A stretch of DNA of 64,000 bases from Methylomonas albis (lineage in GTDB: Bacteria > Pseudomonadota > Gammaproteobacteria > Methylococcales > Methylomonadaceae), in NCBI RefSeq assembly GCF_014850955.1, contig NZ_JACXSS010000001.1, positions 682,001 to 746,000 of the forward strand, read 5' to 3'. Of this stretch, positions 1 through 9,153 are shown one piece after another. The notes under the pieces are model-generated. The model saw only the letters and a list, made by a program, of their open reading frames with translations. It ran no database searches and was not told where the DNA came from. Each line of letters begins with the position of its first letter. The first letter of the stretch is position 1. Made by a program: the position numbers and the translations under genes.

Positions 1-1101
1 AGCCAAGAAGGGGCCGCGCTGCAAAAACGTGCGCCTTATGTCGATATCGTCTTTGGCCCACAAACCTTGCACCGCTTGCCTGAGTTGTTGAACCAAGCGC
101 GTAGCGGCGGTAAACATGTCGTAGACATTTCTTTTCCGGAAATCGAAAAATTCGATAATTTACCGGAACCGCGTGCGGAAGGTCCTAAAGCCTACGTGTC
201 CGTGATGGAAGGTTGCAGTAAATATTGCACCTATTGTGTGGTGCCTTACACACGCGGTGAAGAAGTCAGCCGACCGCTCAAGGCTGTGATCGCTGAGATT
301 GAGACACTGGCCAAGCAAGGTGTGCGTGAGATCAATCTACTCGGCCAAAACGTTAATGCTTATCGTGGGGCGATGGAAGACGGTGATGTTGCCAGCTTTG
401 CGCTGCTTTTACATTTCGTCGCCGCCGTGGAGGGTATAGACCGTATTCGCTTTACCACCTCGCATCCTTTGGAGTTTACCGATGATATTGTCGAAGCCTT
501 TGCCGAGATTCCGCAGCTGGTCAATCATTTGCATTTGCCTGTGCAAAGCGGCAGCAACCGAATTCTAGCCGAGATGAAGCGTGGTCATACGCGCGAAGAT
601 TATTTGGAAATCATGCGCAAGATGAAGGCTGTACGGCCCGGTATTAGTCTATCTTCTGATTTTATCGTCGGCTTTCCCGGAGAGACCGAGCAAGATTTTG
701 AAGATACCATGGCGTTGATTGAGGAAATCGGTTACGACCTTTCCTACAGTTTTATTTTTAGTGCTCGGCCGGGTACGCCGGCGGCTACTTTTGCCGATGA
801 CGTCAGTATGGCTGTTAAGGAACAGCGCCTGAAGCGCCTGAAAGATCGACTGAATGAGATGTTCATGGCTATTTCCGAAGCGATGATTGGTACCGTGCAA
901 AGTGTACTGGTAGAGGGTATCTCTAAGAAAAACCCTCTGTATCTCACCGGTCGTACCGAAAATAACCGCGCCGTCAACTTTGCCGGACACCCGCGCTTGA
1001 TCGGGCAATTCGTCGATGTGTACATTGCAGAAGCCTTGCCCAATTCAATACGAGGTCGTCTGGTAGAATCATCCATCGAAAAAATTACGCAGACCGCCTA
1101 G
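1..1101 (+). CDS. miaB: MiaB tRNA methylthiotransferase, 5'-truncated by window
   Basis: C-terminal part of the radical-SAM enzyme that adds the 2-methylthio group to N6-isopentenyladenosine-37 of tRNAs. The reading frame is open from base 1, so the gene starts upstream of the window and its N-terminal Fe-S domain is missing here. The radical-SAM cysteine triplet CSKYCTYC is encoded around 214-237, followed by the typical VVPYTRGEE segment. A TRAM-like RNA-binding domain makes up the last 60 or so residues. It is first in the conserved order miaB-ybeZ-ybeY-corC. The stop overlaps the next gene's GTG start by one base, so the two are probably translationally coupled. Identity is very secure. 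Confidence 0.97.
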   Translation, partial: SQEGAALQKRAPYVDIVFGPQTLHRLPELLNQARSGGKHVVDISFPEIEKFDNLPEPRAEGPKAYVSVMEGCSKYCTYCVVPYTRGEEVSRPLKAVIAEIETLAKQGVREINLLGQNVNAYRGAMEDGDVASFALLLHFVAAVEGIDRIRFTTSHPLEFTDDIVEAFAEIPQLVNHLHLPVQSGSNRILAEMKRGHTREDYLEIMRKMKAVRPGISLSSDFIVGFPGETEQDFEDTMALIEEIGYDLSYSFIFSARPGTPAATFADDVSMAVKEQRLKRLKDRLNEMFMAISEAMIGTVQSVLVEGISKKNPLYLTGRTENNRAVNFAGHPRLIGQFVDVYIAEALPNSIRGRLVESSIEKITQTA

Positions 1102-2090
1102 TGTTGACCGCCAGCCATTTTTCTCAAGAAATCACTCTGTTACCCGCCGACGCGCAACGCTTGTCTAATTTTTGTGGGCAGTTAGATGGGCATATCCGCC
1201 AGATCGAACAACGCTTACAGGTAGAGATCGCCAGTCGCAGCAATCATTTCAAAGTCACAGGCGTCGATGCAGCAGTGAATGCGGCTTGCGCAGTGATTCA
1301 GAAATTGTTCGAAATGACGGAACGGGAAGAAATTACCCCGGAACAGGTGCATCTGAGCTTACAGGATGCCAGTATCGATCAGTTACTACAGGCAGTACCG
1401 GCGGTTAAATTGGAACCGGTGGCAATCAAGACCAAGCGCGGCGTGATTAAGGGGCGAGGCTTTAATCAACAAGATTATTTGCGCAAAATCGTCTCGCATG
1501 ACATCAATTTCGGCGTCGGCCCTGCCGGTACAGGCAAAACCTATCTGGCGGTGGCGTGCGCAGTTGACGCGCTGCAAAACGAGACGGTACGGCGGATAAT
1601 CCTGGTGCGGCCCGCAGTGGAAGCCGGCGAAAAATTGGGTTTCCTGCCGGGCGATATGGCGCAAAAAGTCGATCCTTATTTGCGACCGTTGTACGATGCG
1701 CTATACGACATGTTGGGCTTCGAACGCGTCGAAAAATTGCTGGAAAAAAATGTCATCGAAGTGGCGCCCTTAGCCTTTATGCGCGGTAGGACCTTGAATG
1801 ATTCCTTCATTATTCTGGATGAAGCGCAAAACACGACGGTGGAACAGATCAAGATGTTTCTGACCCGGATCGGTTTCGGCTCCACCGCCGTCATTACCGG
1901 CGACGTCACCCAAATCGATTTACCCAACGAAAAAATGTCCGGCTTGAAGCATGTATTGAAAGTGCTGACGGATGTGGAAGGTATCAGTTTCACCTTTTTT
2001 GGCGTGCGCGATGTAGTCAGACATCCTTTGGTGCAGCGAATAGTCGCCGCCTACGAGCAATACGAAAAAGAGCACGCGCCCTCGGCTTAG
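1101..2090 (+). CDS. ybeZ: PhoH family ATPase (YbeZ/PhoL-like)
   Basis: A 329-residue PhoH-type P-loop ATPase. Walker A GPAGTGKT is at about 140-147 and Walker B FIILDE at about 236-241, followed by AQNTT. The N-terminal 100 residues match the KH-like RNA-binding region of the YbeZ branch. Family knowledge links YbeZ to YbeY in rRNA maturation and ribosome quality control, which fits ybeY starting three bases after this stop. I take the GTG start that overlaps the miaB stop; a TTG one codon later is the alternative. Confidence 0.95.
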   Translation: MLTASHFSQEITLLPADAQRLSNFCGQLDGHIRQIEQRLQVEIASRSNHFKVTGVDAAVNAACAVIQKLFEMTEREEITPEQVHLSLQDASIDQLLQAVPAVKLEPVAIKTKRGVIKGRGFNQQDYLRKIVSHDINFGVGPAGTGKTYLAVACAVDALQNETVRRIILVRPAVEAGEKLGFLPGDMAQKVDPYLRPLYDALYDMLGFERVEKLLEKNVIEVAPLAFMRGRTLNDSFIILDEAQNTTVEQIKMFLTRIGFGSTAVITGDVTQIDLPNEKMSGLKHVLKVLTDVEGISFTFFGVRDVVRHPLVQRIVAAYEQYEKEHAPSA

Positions 2091-2093
2091 CTT

Positions 2094-2558
2094 ATGAATT
2101 ATATCGATATGCAAATTGCTACTTCGGCGCCTCATCCCGAACTTGAGCAGTTTCAGCAATGGGTAGACGCCGCATTGGCTGTTTTTGAGGATGGCGCTGA
2201 TTGTGAGTTGGTGATTCGATTGGTCGATGATGTCGAAAGCGCTGAGCTAAACCAACAGTATCGCCACAAGAGTGGGCCAACCAATATTCTTAGCTTTCCA
2301 TTTGAAGCGCCGGATGGCATAGAAATGGACTTGCTGGGCGATTTGGTGATTTGCGCGCCGTTGATTGGATTGGAAGCTGTTCAGCAAAACAAATTGCCCG
2401 AACAGCATTGGGCGCATATCACTATACACGGCGTATTGCATTTGCTAGGGTATGACCATATAGAGGATCAGGATGCCGAACAAATGGAAGCATTAGAGAT
2501 CGAAATTTTGAGCAAATTAGGTGTAGCTAACCCTTATATGGAGGATGGAAAGCAATGA
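2094..2558 (+). CDS. ybeY: Endoribonuclease YbeY, rRNA maturation factor
   Basis: A 154-residue single-domain UPF0054 metalloprotein. The zinc-binding signature HGVLHLLGYDH supplies His112, His116 and His122. YbeY takes part in 16S rRNA 3' end processing and 70S ribosome quality control. The gene follows ybeZ by three bases. Its TGA overlaps an ATG at 2555-2557 that is probably the original start of corC, and a good ribosome binding site (GGAGG near 2540) lies inside this gene for that downstream start. Confidence 0.96.
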   Translation: MNYIDMQIATSAPHPELEQFQQWVDAALAVFEDGADCELVIRLVDDVESAELNQQYRHKSGPTNILSFPFEAPDGIEMDLLGDLVICAPLIGLEAVQQNKLPEQHWAHITIHGVLHLLGYDHIEDQDAEQMEALEIEILSKLGVANPYMEDGKQ

Positions 2559-2599
2559 GCGATGGTAACCCCCGAGTAGTCAACCCCATAAGAGCTTGA
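2555..2599 (+). other. Probable one-base deletion at corC start (C-run)
   Basis: The ATG at 2555 has a GGAGG ribosome binding site and an ATGA overlap with ybeY, but its frame reads MSDGNPRVVNPIRA and stops at 2597-2599. One extra C in the five-C run at 2569-2573 would give MSDGNPPSSQPHKS joined in frame to LIDRIGHFL, which looks like a normal CorC N-terminus. Either the sequence lost a base or this strain has a real frameshift. Confidence 0.65.
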
Positions 2600-3390
2600 T
2601 CGATCGCATCGGTCATTTTCTGAGTGGGGAGCCGCAAGATCAGGAAGACTTGCTGGAGATATTGAGAGAATCGCAAGAAAAACATCTTTTAGATTCCGAT
2701 GCGCTTGCCATGATGGAAGGCGTGATGCACGTAGCGGAAATGCGGGTCAGAGACATCATGATTCCGCGTTCGCAAATGGTGGTCGTTCCCAGGGAGTCGG
2801 AACTGGAAACTATCTTTCCTTTAGTGGTCGAATTTGCCCATTCCCGTTTTCCGGTCATCGAAGAAGACCGCAGCAAAGTTGTCGGCGTGTTACTCGCCAA
2901 AGACTTACTCGCCCACGCTTTACGGGATAAAACCCTGAAAGTTGAAGATGTCATGCGTCCGGTCAACGTGGTGCCGGAAAGCAAACGTTTAAACGTGTTA
3001 CTAAAAGAATTTCGCACCGAGCGCAACCACATGGCCATCGTCGTTGACGAATATGGCAATGCCGCCGGCTTGGTGACGATTGAAGACGTGCTGGAGCAAA
3101 TCGTCGGTAAGATCGAAGACGAGCATGATGACGATGAAGTACAAGAATTTATTTCGCAGCGTAGCGAAAAAGAATTTATAGTCAGTGCACTGACGCCCAT
3201 CGAAGAATTCAATGACTATTTTTCCGCTACATTGGAAGACGACGAATACGATACCCTGGGGGGGTTGGTCGTACAGCGGCTTGAACATTTTCCTAAGAAA
3301 GGCGAAAAAGTGGAGCTGGACGAATTCTGTTTTGAGGTGTTGCGGGCCGATAATCGGCGGGTGCATTTACTGAAACTGAAGATCAAATAG
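2596..3390 (+). CDS. corC: CorC/HlyC-family CBS-domain protein, 5' end apparently frameshifted
   Basis: A 264-residue open frame of the CorC (YbeX) family, classically tied to Mg/Co efflux. It has a short acidic N-terminus (GEPQDQEDLLEIL), two CBS domains (about 55-175, with RDIMIPRSQM at the front) and a C-terminal CorC/HlyC transporter-associated domain (about 190-264). The frame's only start is a TTG with a weak ribosome binding site. Family members usually begin some 14-15 residues earlier, and a well-placed ATG at 2555 overlaps the ybeY stop in another frame (see the entry at 2555). The last bases overlap the convergent GGDEF/EAL gene by 8 bp. No lnt gene follows, unlike in enterobacteria. 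Confidence 0.9.
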   Translation: MIDRIGHFLSGEPQDQEDLLEILRESQEKHLLDSDALAMMEGVMHVAEMRVRDIMIPRSQMVVVPRESELETIFPLVVEFAHSRFPVIEEDRSKVVGVLLAKDLLAHALRDKTLKVEDVMRPVNVVPESKRLNVLLKEFRTERNHMAIVVDEYGNAAGLVTIEDVLEQIVGKIEDEHDDDEVQEFISQRSEKEFIVSALTPIEEFNDYFSATLEDDEYDTLGGLVVQRLEHFPKKGEKVELDEFCFEVLRADNRRVHLLKLKIK

Positions 3391-6300
3391 GCTTGTCCGG
3401 GGCGTTTGCGCTGGAAGTCTGCTGTATTAGTAGTTCCTCGAACGCATTGGCAGACAGGGGTCTGGAGAATAAATAGCCCTGCCCATAGTCGCAGTCGGCA
3501 TCGAGTAGTAGTTGGCGTTGTTGTTCGGTTTCTATGCCTTCCGCGATTACCTTCATGCCCAGCTTGTGCGCCATCACGATAATCGCTTCGCAGAGAATCT
3601 TGTCGCTGGAATCCGGCGACAAATTGCCGACAAAAGACTGATCTATTTTCAGATAATCGATATCGAATTTCTTCAGGTAAGCCAGCGACGAATAGCCGGT
3701 GCCGAAATCGTCCAGCGATACTTGGATGCCGGCATCTCTAAATGCCAGTAGTTGATCCTTCACTACATTGCTGGCGTCCAACAGCAAGCCCTCTGTAATT
3801 TCCGCTACGATGCTTTCTCCAGGTAGCTCAAGGGTTTGCAAATGTTCCAGCCAAGTTTGGCGGGAATGGCCTTCGTAGAATTGTACCGGCGATTTGTTGA
3901 CGCTGATTTGGAAATCCGGATGGTAGCGCGAACGCCACTGTTTTACCTGACTCGCCGCTTGTTTAAACACCCAGTCACCGATCTCGGCAATCAGGCCTAT
4001 ATCTTCGGCAATATGTACAAATTCTGCGGGGCTGACCATGCCGCGCGTTGGGTGTTGCCAGCGTATTAACGCTTCGGCTTTGTGAATGGCTCCCGAGCCA
4101 AGCTCCACGACCGGCTGATAATACACTTCAAACTGGTCGGTCTCCAAAGCATGGCGCAAATCCTCGGCAATCAGCATGCGTGTTTGCGCGGCTTCCTGCA
4201 TTGATGGTGTGAAATAACAATAGCGATTCCGGCCCTGGTGTTTGGCAGCGTACATTGCCTGGTCTGCGTTTTTGATCAAGGCATCGATTCTCTCGGCGTC
4301 CTTGGGGTATAGCGTAATACCGATACTGGCCGAGACGTAGGCCACTTTGGTTTTCAGTTGAAATGGCTCGGCCAGTCTTTGCAGGATGTTTTTGACCACG
4401 CGTTCCAAGTTGTCGGCATCCTCCAGTTCGCCGAGGATAACGGTGAATTCGTCGCCACCCAATCTGGCAACAGTATCCGAATCGCGCACGCAACGCAGCA
4501 ATCGTTGCGATGCGTCTTTTAGTAATAAATCTCCCATATCGTGCCCTAGGGTATCGTTAATTTCCTTGAAACGGTCCAGATCAAGCAATATCAACGCCAC
4601 CTGTAAGCCACTGCGATGCGCCTTTTTGATTTCTTGGTCTAGTCTGTCATGGAACATCCGACGGTTGGGCAGGCCGGTGAGTGGATCAAAATTAGCCTGG
4701 TTCCAGATTAGTTCTTCCGATTGTTTCTTTTGCGTGATGTCGGAAAATAGCGCGACGCGCCGTTGCGGTAAGCCATCCGCGCTAAATATGGTGTTAATGG
4801 TCAGTTGTTCCGCGAATATCTCACCGTTTTTTCGGCGATTCCAAATTTCGCCTTTCCAATGGCCGCTGCTATTAATGGCTTGCCACATCGCTTGGTAAAA
4901 CTGCTCGCCTTGCCGTTCCGAATTCAGAATATTATGGTTTTTACCGATGACTTCATCCAAGGTGTAGCCGGTCAAGTCGGTGAAGGCCGGGTTCACATTG
5001 AGAATCATGCCTTGAGCGTCTGTGACCGCCATAGCCTCACTACTGTTTTGGTACACTAAAGAGGCCAATTGCAGTTCTTCATTACTGCGGCTGCGGTCGA
5101 TTGCGATGCCGGCCAGATGTGAAGCCTGTTCAATCATCTGAATATCGTCGGCGCCCGGTGCTGCGGGTTGTCGCTGGTAAATAGCGAAAGTACCCAATAA
5201 TTGGCCGGACGCGCCACGGATCGGCTCCGACCAGCATGCTCCTAAGCCGGCCTGAGCCGCAAGCTCGGTAAAAGGCCCCCAATAAGTGTGGTTCTGAATA
5301 TCTTCAACAATGACCCGTTGGCCGAAGTAAGCGGCTGTGCCGCAGGAGCCAATACCGGGGCCTATGTATAAGCCGTCTACGGCGGCGTTGTAGAAGTCGG
5401 GCAATCGCGGTGCCGCCCCAATAAATAATCGGTTGCCTTCGCTATTCAATAGCAAAATCGAACAAAGTAAGTCCGGATTTTGCGTTTCCACTCCCCACAC
5501 GACGGCTTGCAGGATTTCCGGCAGTGCTGAGCCTTTGGATAGCAATTCCAGTACGTGGTTATGGGCGCGTTCGCGATTCGCCGCTTGTTGACGGTCGCTG
5601 ATATCCATGGCAATGCCGATGATACCGACAGTATCTTTATTGATGTCCTGCAATTGAGTTCGGGTTATCTGTATGGTGTGTCGTTTGCCGTCGGTAAATT
5701 TTATGTGCTCGAGGGATTGATGCGGTTGATTTGCTTGCGCCAAACATTCTTGATCGGCGCTTAAAAATCGGGCCGCGGTCTCCGCACCGAACAGTTCGGC
5801 CAATTGCTCGTTAGCAATGAAGCGGGCTTCAGGCAGGCCAAGGGCGTCGCAAAAGGTATGGTTTACAAACAAAAAACGCCTGTTGAGGTCGGCCAACCAA
5901 ATGCCGACTGGTGCGTTGTCGAGAATGGCATGCAACTTAGCTTCCGAGGCGTGCAACTCAGCTACCTGCGAATTTAATTGGTCAGTCATCGACATGAAGC
6001 TATTGGCCAGGTAGCCGATCTCGTCGTTACGATGCGTGGGTAAGCCGGTTAGCGGGGTACCTAGCTTAAATTGCCCAATCGCGCTAGTCATCGAGTTTAG
6101 CGGCTTGGCCAGCACTCGAGCTAATATTAGCGAAATCACACTTGCCAGCAGGCTGAACAACAAGGTAATTTCAATGACCCCCATGCCTAGCGCCTTGCTT
6201 TCGACTAATACGTTTTGTAAGGGTGTATACAAGCCCAGCAATACGAAGCGGCCGCTGCTTGCCGAACCCAACGGCAGCTTTACAAAAGCGGCTAGAGACG

Positions 6301-7144
6301 ACGCAGCCAGACTTTGCGTATCACTAGTCGCGAATACCGAATGCTCTTGTTTACCTGCCAGAATCGTTTTTATGTCAGGAATATCATCCTGAATCAGAAA
6401 GCTGCGGCCGCTCTCAAACCCAAAGGTCTTTGCGCCGTCGGGGTGAATCAAGTAATCCCCTCGGTCGTTACTGAGCAATAACTTGATATCGTCCGGAATA
6501 TTGCTGCGGACTTGCTCGAACAAGCCGTCCAAGTCGACATTGATTACGGTCACGGCGATAGTGAGGTTCGCCGATTTTATCGGCATCGCTACCCGCAGTG
6601 TGGGTTTGCCAAACCCCATGTGGGTACCTAATTCTTGGTTTAAATTGATTTCGGAAACGTAGTATTGTTCAGCGGGTAGCGGCACGGTTTCGAATACGTA
6701 AGGAAAATGGTTTTTCTCTTGCAATTGTGCTTCGGCAATGACTTTGGGCTTGTCTTGGTCTCTATCGACTCTGACCAATTCCTTGCCGTAATGCTGGGTG
6801 TCGATCAAACGGATTTGACTGTATTCGGGGTGGGCGTTTAGTAGGCTAACAAAAATCTCAGCTAATTGAATTTTGCGTGTCGGCAAGTCAGCGCTAGGCC
6901 CAGCCGAAGCAATATCGGCGCTGACCGGCAGATTGGCCAGCAATTTAACATTGCTGGCGGTATCTGCCAATGCGTCTGCAAAGCGGTGTCCCAAGCCTTG
7001 CGTGTCGTTGAGTAACTTTTCCTTGGCCGTTTTCACCAGCATGACACGGCTGCGGTCGTATACGTAATAACCGGTTAGGCCTGTCGATAGCGTACCCAGC
7101 AGTGCCAGCCAGAAACCCAGTTTGATGCCGATGCTGGAGCGCAC
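3383..7144 (-). CDS. Membrane sensor with Cache, HAMP, PAS, GAF, PAS, GGDEF and EAL domains
   Basis: A 1253-residue c-di-GMP turnover protein. In order: TM helix (about 9-28), periplasmic double-Cache-like sensor (about 35-310), TM helix (about 320-343), HAMP (345-395), PAS/PAC (400-520), GAF (525-690), PAS/PAC (695-810), GGDEF (815-980) and EAL (990-1245). The GGDEF motif is intact at 896-900, with an RxxD inhibitory site at 887-890. The EAL motif is at 1024-1026 and the DDFGTGYSSL segment is present, so both cyclase and phosphodiesterase activity look possible. The GTG start follows the stop of the solute-binding protein gene with no gap, suggesting the binding protein feeds the Cache domain. 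It closely resembles the gene at the right window edge. Confidence 0.93.
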   Translation of the reverse strand: MRSSIGIKLGFWLALLGTLSTGLTGYYVYDRSRVMLVKTAKEKLLNDTQGLGHRFADALADTASNVKLLANLPVSADIASAGPSADLPTRKIQLAEIFVSLLNAHPEYSQIRLIDTQHYGKELVRVDRDQDKPKVIAEAQLQEKNHFPYVFETVPLPAEQYYVSEINLNQELGTHMGFGKPTLRVAMPIKSANLTIAVTVINVDLDGLFEQVRSNIPDDIKLLLSNDRGDYLIHPDGAKTFGFESGRSFLIQDDIPDIKTILAGKQEHSVFATSDTQSLAASSLAAFVKLPLGSASSGRFVLLGLYTPLQNVLVESKALGMGVIEITLLFSLLASVISLILARVLAKPLNSMTSAIGQFKLGTPLTGLPTHRNDEIGYLANSFMSMTDQLNSQVAELHASEAKLHAILDNAPVGIWLADLNRRFLFVNHTFCDALGLPEARFIANEQLAELFGAETAARFLSADQECLAQANQPHQSLEHIKFTDGKRHTIQITRTQLQDINKDTVGIIGIAMDISDRQQAANRERAHNHVLELLSKGSALPEILQAVVWGVETQNPDLLCSILLLNSEGNRLFIGAAPRLPDFYNAAVDGLYIGPGIGSCGTAAYFGQRVIVEDIQNHTYWGPFTELAAQAGLGACWSEPIRGASGQLLGTFAIYQRQPAAPGADDIQMIEQASHLAGIAIDRSRSNEELQLASLVYQNSSEAMAVTDAQGMILNVNPAFTDLTGYTLDEVIGKNHNILNSERQGEQFYQAMWQAINSSGHWKGEIWNRRKNGEIFAEQLTINTIFSADGLPQRRVALFSDITQKKQSEELIWNQANFDPLTGLPNRRMFHDRLDQEIKKAHRSGLQVALILLDLDRFKEINDTLGHDMGDLLLKDASQRLLRCVRDSDTVARLGGDEFTVILGELEDADNLERVVKNILQRLAEPFQLKTKVAYVSASIGITLYPKDAERIDALIKNADQAMYAAKHQGRNRYCYFTPSMQEAAQTRMLIAEDLRHALETDQFEVYYQPVVELGSGAIHKAEALIRWQHPTRGMVSPAEFVHIAEDIGLIAEIGDWVFKQAASQVKQWRSRYHPDFQISVNKSPVQFYEGHSRQTWLEHLQTLELPGESIVAEITEGLLLDASNVVKDQLLAFRDAGIQVSLDDFGTGYSSLAYLKKFDIDYLKIDQSFVGNLSPDSSDKILCEAIIVMAHKLGMKVIAEGIETEQQRQLLLDADCDYGQGYLFSRPLSANAFEELLIQQTSSANAPDKPI

Positions 7145-8203
7145 TCAGAATGCCTCGGGTGCTTCGCCGGAAATGATTCTATCCCATAGCGTTTTGCGAG
7201 TTAGCGGATTGAGTGTCGGTTCCAACCAAATGATGGGATTGTTTTGGGTGCTGTCGGTTACTGACGCGGAAATGGTGTTTGCCAAACCGTGTTGCAGCGA
7301 AAGTCGTTCGCTGACCGTCTTTTCCAGGGTGTAATTAATCCATTTTTCCGCTAATTCCTGCTTTAGGCTATTGCGGCTAATGGCCCAGCAATCCAGCCAT
7401 GCGAGTGCGCCTTCACGTGGAATGACATAGCCGATGTCCGCGCCTGCTTCGCGCAGGGCTTTCAGTTGTTGGGTACCGTAATTGCCGAAAATCAAGGCTA
7501 TATCATACTTGGCGAAAAGCCGCGTTGCTTCTTCGGCGGTGGCGTAAAAGGTCAATACATTGCGGCGTAACTTGACCAGTTCGCGAGCGGTCTGTTGCAA
7601 CTGAGGGGCTGTCATTCGAAACGGATTTGGCACACCCAACAATAAGCCGACCAAGGAAAAATTGTGATTGCTGGTGTTAAAAGCCAGTACGCGGCCCCGA
7701 TAAGCTGCGTCCCACATGGCTGCCATGGATTGTGGCGCAGTCTTGACTAGTTTGCGGTTGTAGATCAGCCCCATTTCGGAGTAGGTATAAGGTATGGCAT
7801 AAGTATCGTTCTGCCGTACCAAGCCGGGGATGGCTTGCAGGTTTTGGAAGCGGGGTAATTGCTGGGCGTGGTTAGGAATATTCGCCATGTTGATCGGTTT
7901 GCTTAGGCCTTGATCGATATAGCGCTGTAGTTCCGCGGTATTGACGGCAAACACGTCATAGCTGCCGCTATTAATTTTCTGCCAAAGGTCGTCGTCCGAG
8001 GTTACCAGGGTTCGTTCTATTGTGGCGTCGAAGCGTTGTTCGAATGCCGAAACGACTTCATTGTCGGCGTACCCGTCCCAAGTTAGCACCCGCAGAGTTT
8101 CTTTGGCGGACACCCAGTTGGATGTAGCCAGACATATAATCGTTAGAAAATATGTAAGTGCGGTCGCGTAACGTTTGGCAATGATGCTCATAGGGCTGTT
8201 CAT
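7145..8203 (-). CDS. PotD-like periplasmic extracellular solute-binding protein
   Basis: A 352-residue exported protein with a signal peptide (about 1-33). The mature start ETLRVLTWDGYADNEVV is typical of the spermidine/putrescine-binding family (SBP type 1/8). No permease or ATPase gene is nearby. Instead the stop codon abuts the GTG start of the GGDEF/EAL sensor. That arrangement suggests a sensory role: binding a polyamine-like or other ligand in the periplasm and passing the signal to the Cache domain. This is inferred from gene order. The ligand is unknown. A second start at Met5 is possible. Confidence 0.87.
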   Translation of the reverse strand: MNSPMSIIAKRYATALTYFLTIICLATSNWVSAKETLRVLTWDGYADNEVVSAFEQRFDATIERTLVTSDDDLWQKINSGSYDVFAVNTAELQRYIDQGLSKPINMANIPNHAQQLPRFQNLQAIPGLVRQNDTYAIPYTYSEMGLIYNRKLVKTAPQSMAAMWDAAYRGRVLAFNTSNHNFSLVGLLLGVPNPFRMTAPQLQQTARELVKLRRNVLTFYATAEEATRLFAKYDIALIFGNYGTQQLKALREAGADIGYVIPREGALAWLDCWAISRNSLKQELAEKWINYTLEKTVSERLSLQHGLANTISASVTDSTQNNPIIWLEPTLNPLTRKTLWDRIISGEAPEAF

Positions 8204-8361
8204 GAATACGTCGGGCCATCATAACCAATTAGTGTGTGCTTTCCGCCAATTGCGATATTCATATTATGTTGCCGCGCACAAATCCAGAAAATAATTTCGT
8301 GAGTATGCGGGGGTAGGATTATTTAGTTGGTAGTCGCAGGCTTGTGTTTGCCTGGTCAGAA

Positions 8362-9153
8362 TTAATCCGCTTGATCGACTTTGATCAGAATGCGTAAAAC
8401 ATTTTGCCGGGTGCCGTGGTTAAAACTGTTGAAGCCGCGATCAGCGGATTGTTCGGTTTCGGCATTGCCGGCAAGTTCCACCCATTCGCCGAGATTGGCG
8501 CGTAAAGTGGTGCGAGCGGATTGGGTTTCGATATGGCCGTTGCGCTGAAAGCTATCCGCCCACGGCTCGACATCGAGAATGACTTGGTTGCCGGTCAAGC
8601 GCGGGGTAACAGCGAAGCCGGTACTGGCTTCAATCATCTGGGTATTCGTACTCACAGAATTACCGTAACCATATCCCGAGTTGTATACGCTGTAACTTTG
8701 CACCGGCCGTACCTCACCGGTTTTGATATGGGCCGCTTGGCCTTCCAGGGTACGTAATTGCTGATGCTGTTGGCGGTTTTGCAAATCCTCAGTGTTGCCG
8801 GTCATGCCGCGCATACGAACCCGGTTCGGCGCGGCGGTAATTGCCGCTTCGGCGTTCAATTCGGCGGCGGTTTTGCTGCTGGTTTGCAAAACGCTGATTA
8901 ATAAATTGCTAAGCCGGGCATCGAGTTTTTGGATGAGCGCCCTAATTTTGCCGAGTTTGGCTGGATTGGTTTTCACGATCAGGCTGGAGCCATTTTCAAC
9001 CACGCGATCTTCGGCGTCCAGTAAGGGTGCTAGTAAAGCTTGTACTTCAGCGGCGGGACGGTTGACGAGCGGGATGACTTCCATCGCCGACTCGTCAGCC
9101 ACTGCGAGGCCGGCTCTCAATATCAGGCCGGCCAACCAGGCTTTAGATTTCAT
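8362..9153 (-). CDS. Secretin/NolW-like short exported protein of unknown role
   Basis: A 263-residue protein with an N-terminal signal-like segment. Residues about 25-85 (MEVIPLVNRPAAEVQALLAPLL, then a VKTNPAKLGKIRALIQKLD stretch) match the short secretin N domain fold of GspD/PilQ proteins. The C-terminal half (ATGFAVTPRLTGNQVILDV-like region) resembles a piece of the secretin beta domain, but the protein is far too short to be a pore. The start overlaps the end of glgA by 11 bp, so it is co-transcribed with glycogen genes, an odd pairing. Function unknown; it could be an outer-membrane or periplasmic assembly factor. Confidence 0.75.
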   Translation of the reverse strand: MKSKAWLAGLILRAGLAVADESAMEVIPLVNRPAAEVQALLAPLLDAEDRVVENGSSLIVKTNPAKLGKIRALIQKLDARLSNLLISVLQTSSKTAAELNAEAAITAAPNRVRMRGMTGNTEDLQNRQQHQQLRTLEGQAAHIKTGEVRPVQSYSVYNSGYGYGNSVSTNTQMIEASTGFAVTPRLTGNQVILDVEPWADSFQRNGHIETQSARTTLRANLGEWVELAGNAETEQSADRGFNSFNHGTRQNVLRILIKVDQAD

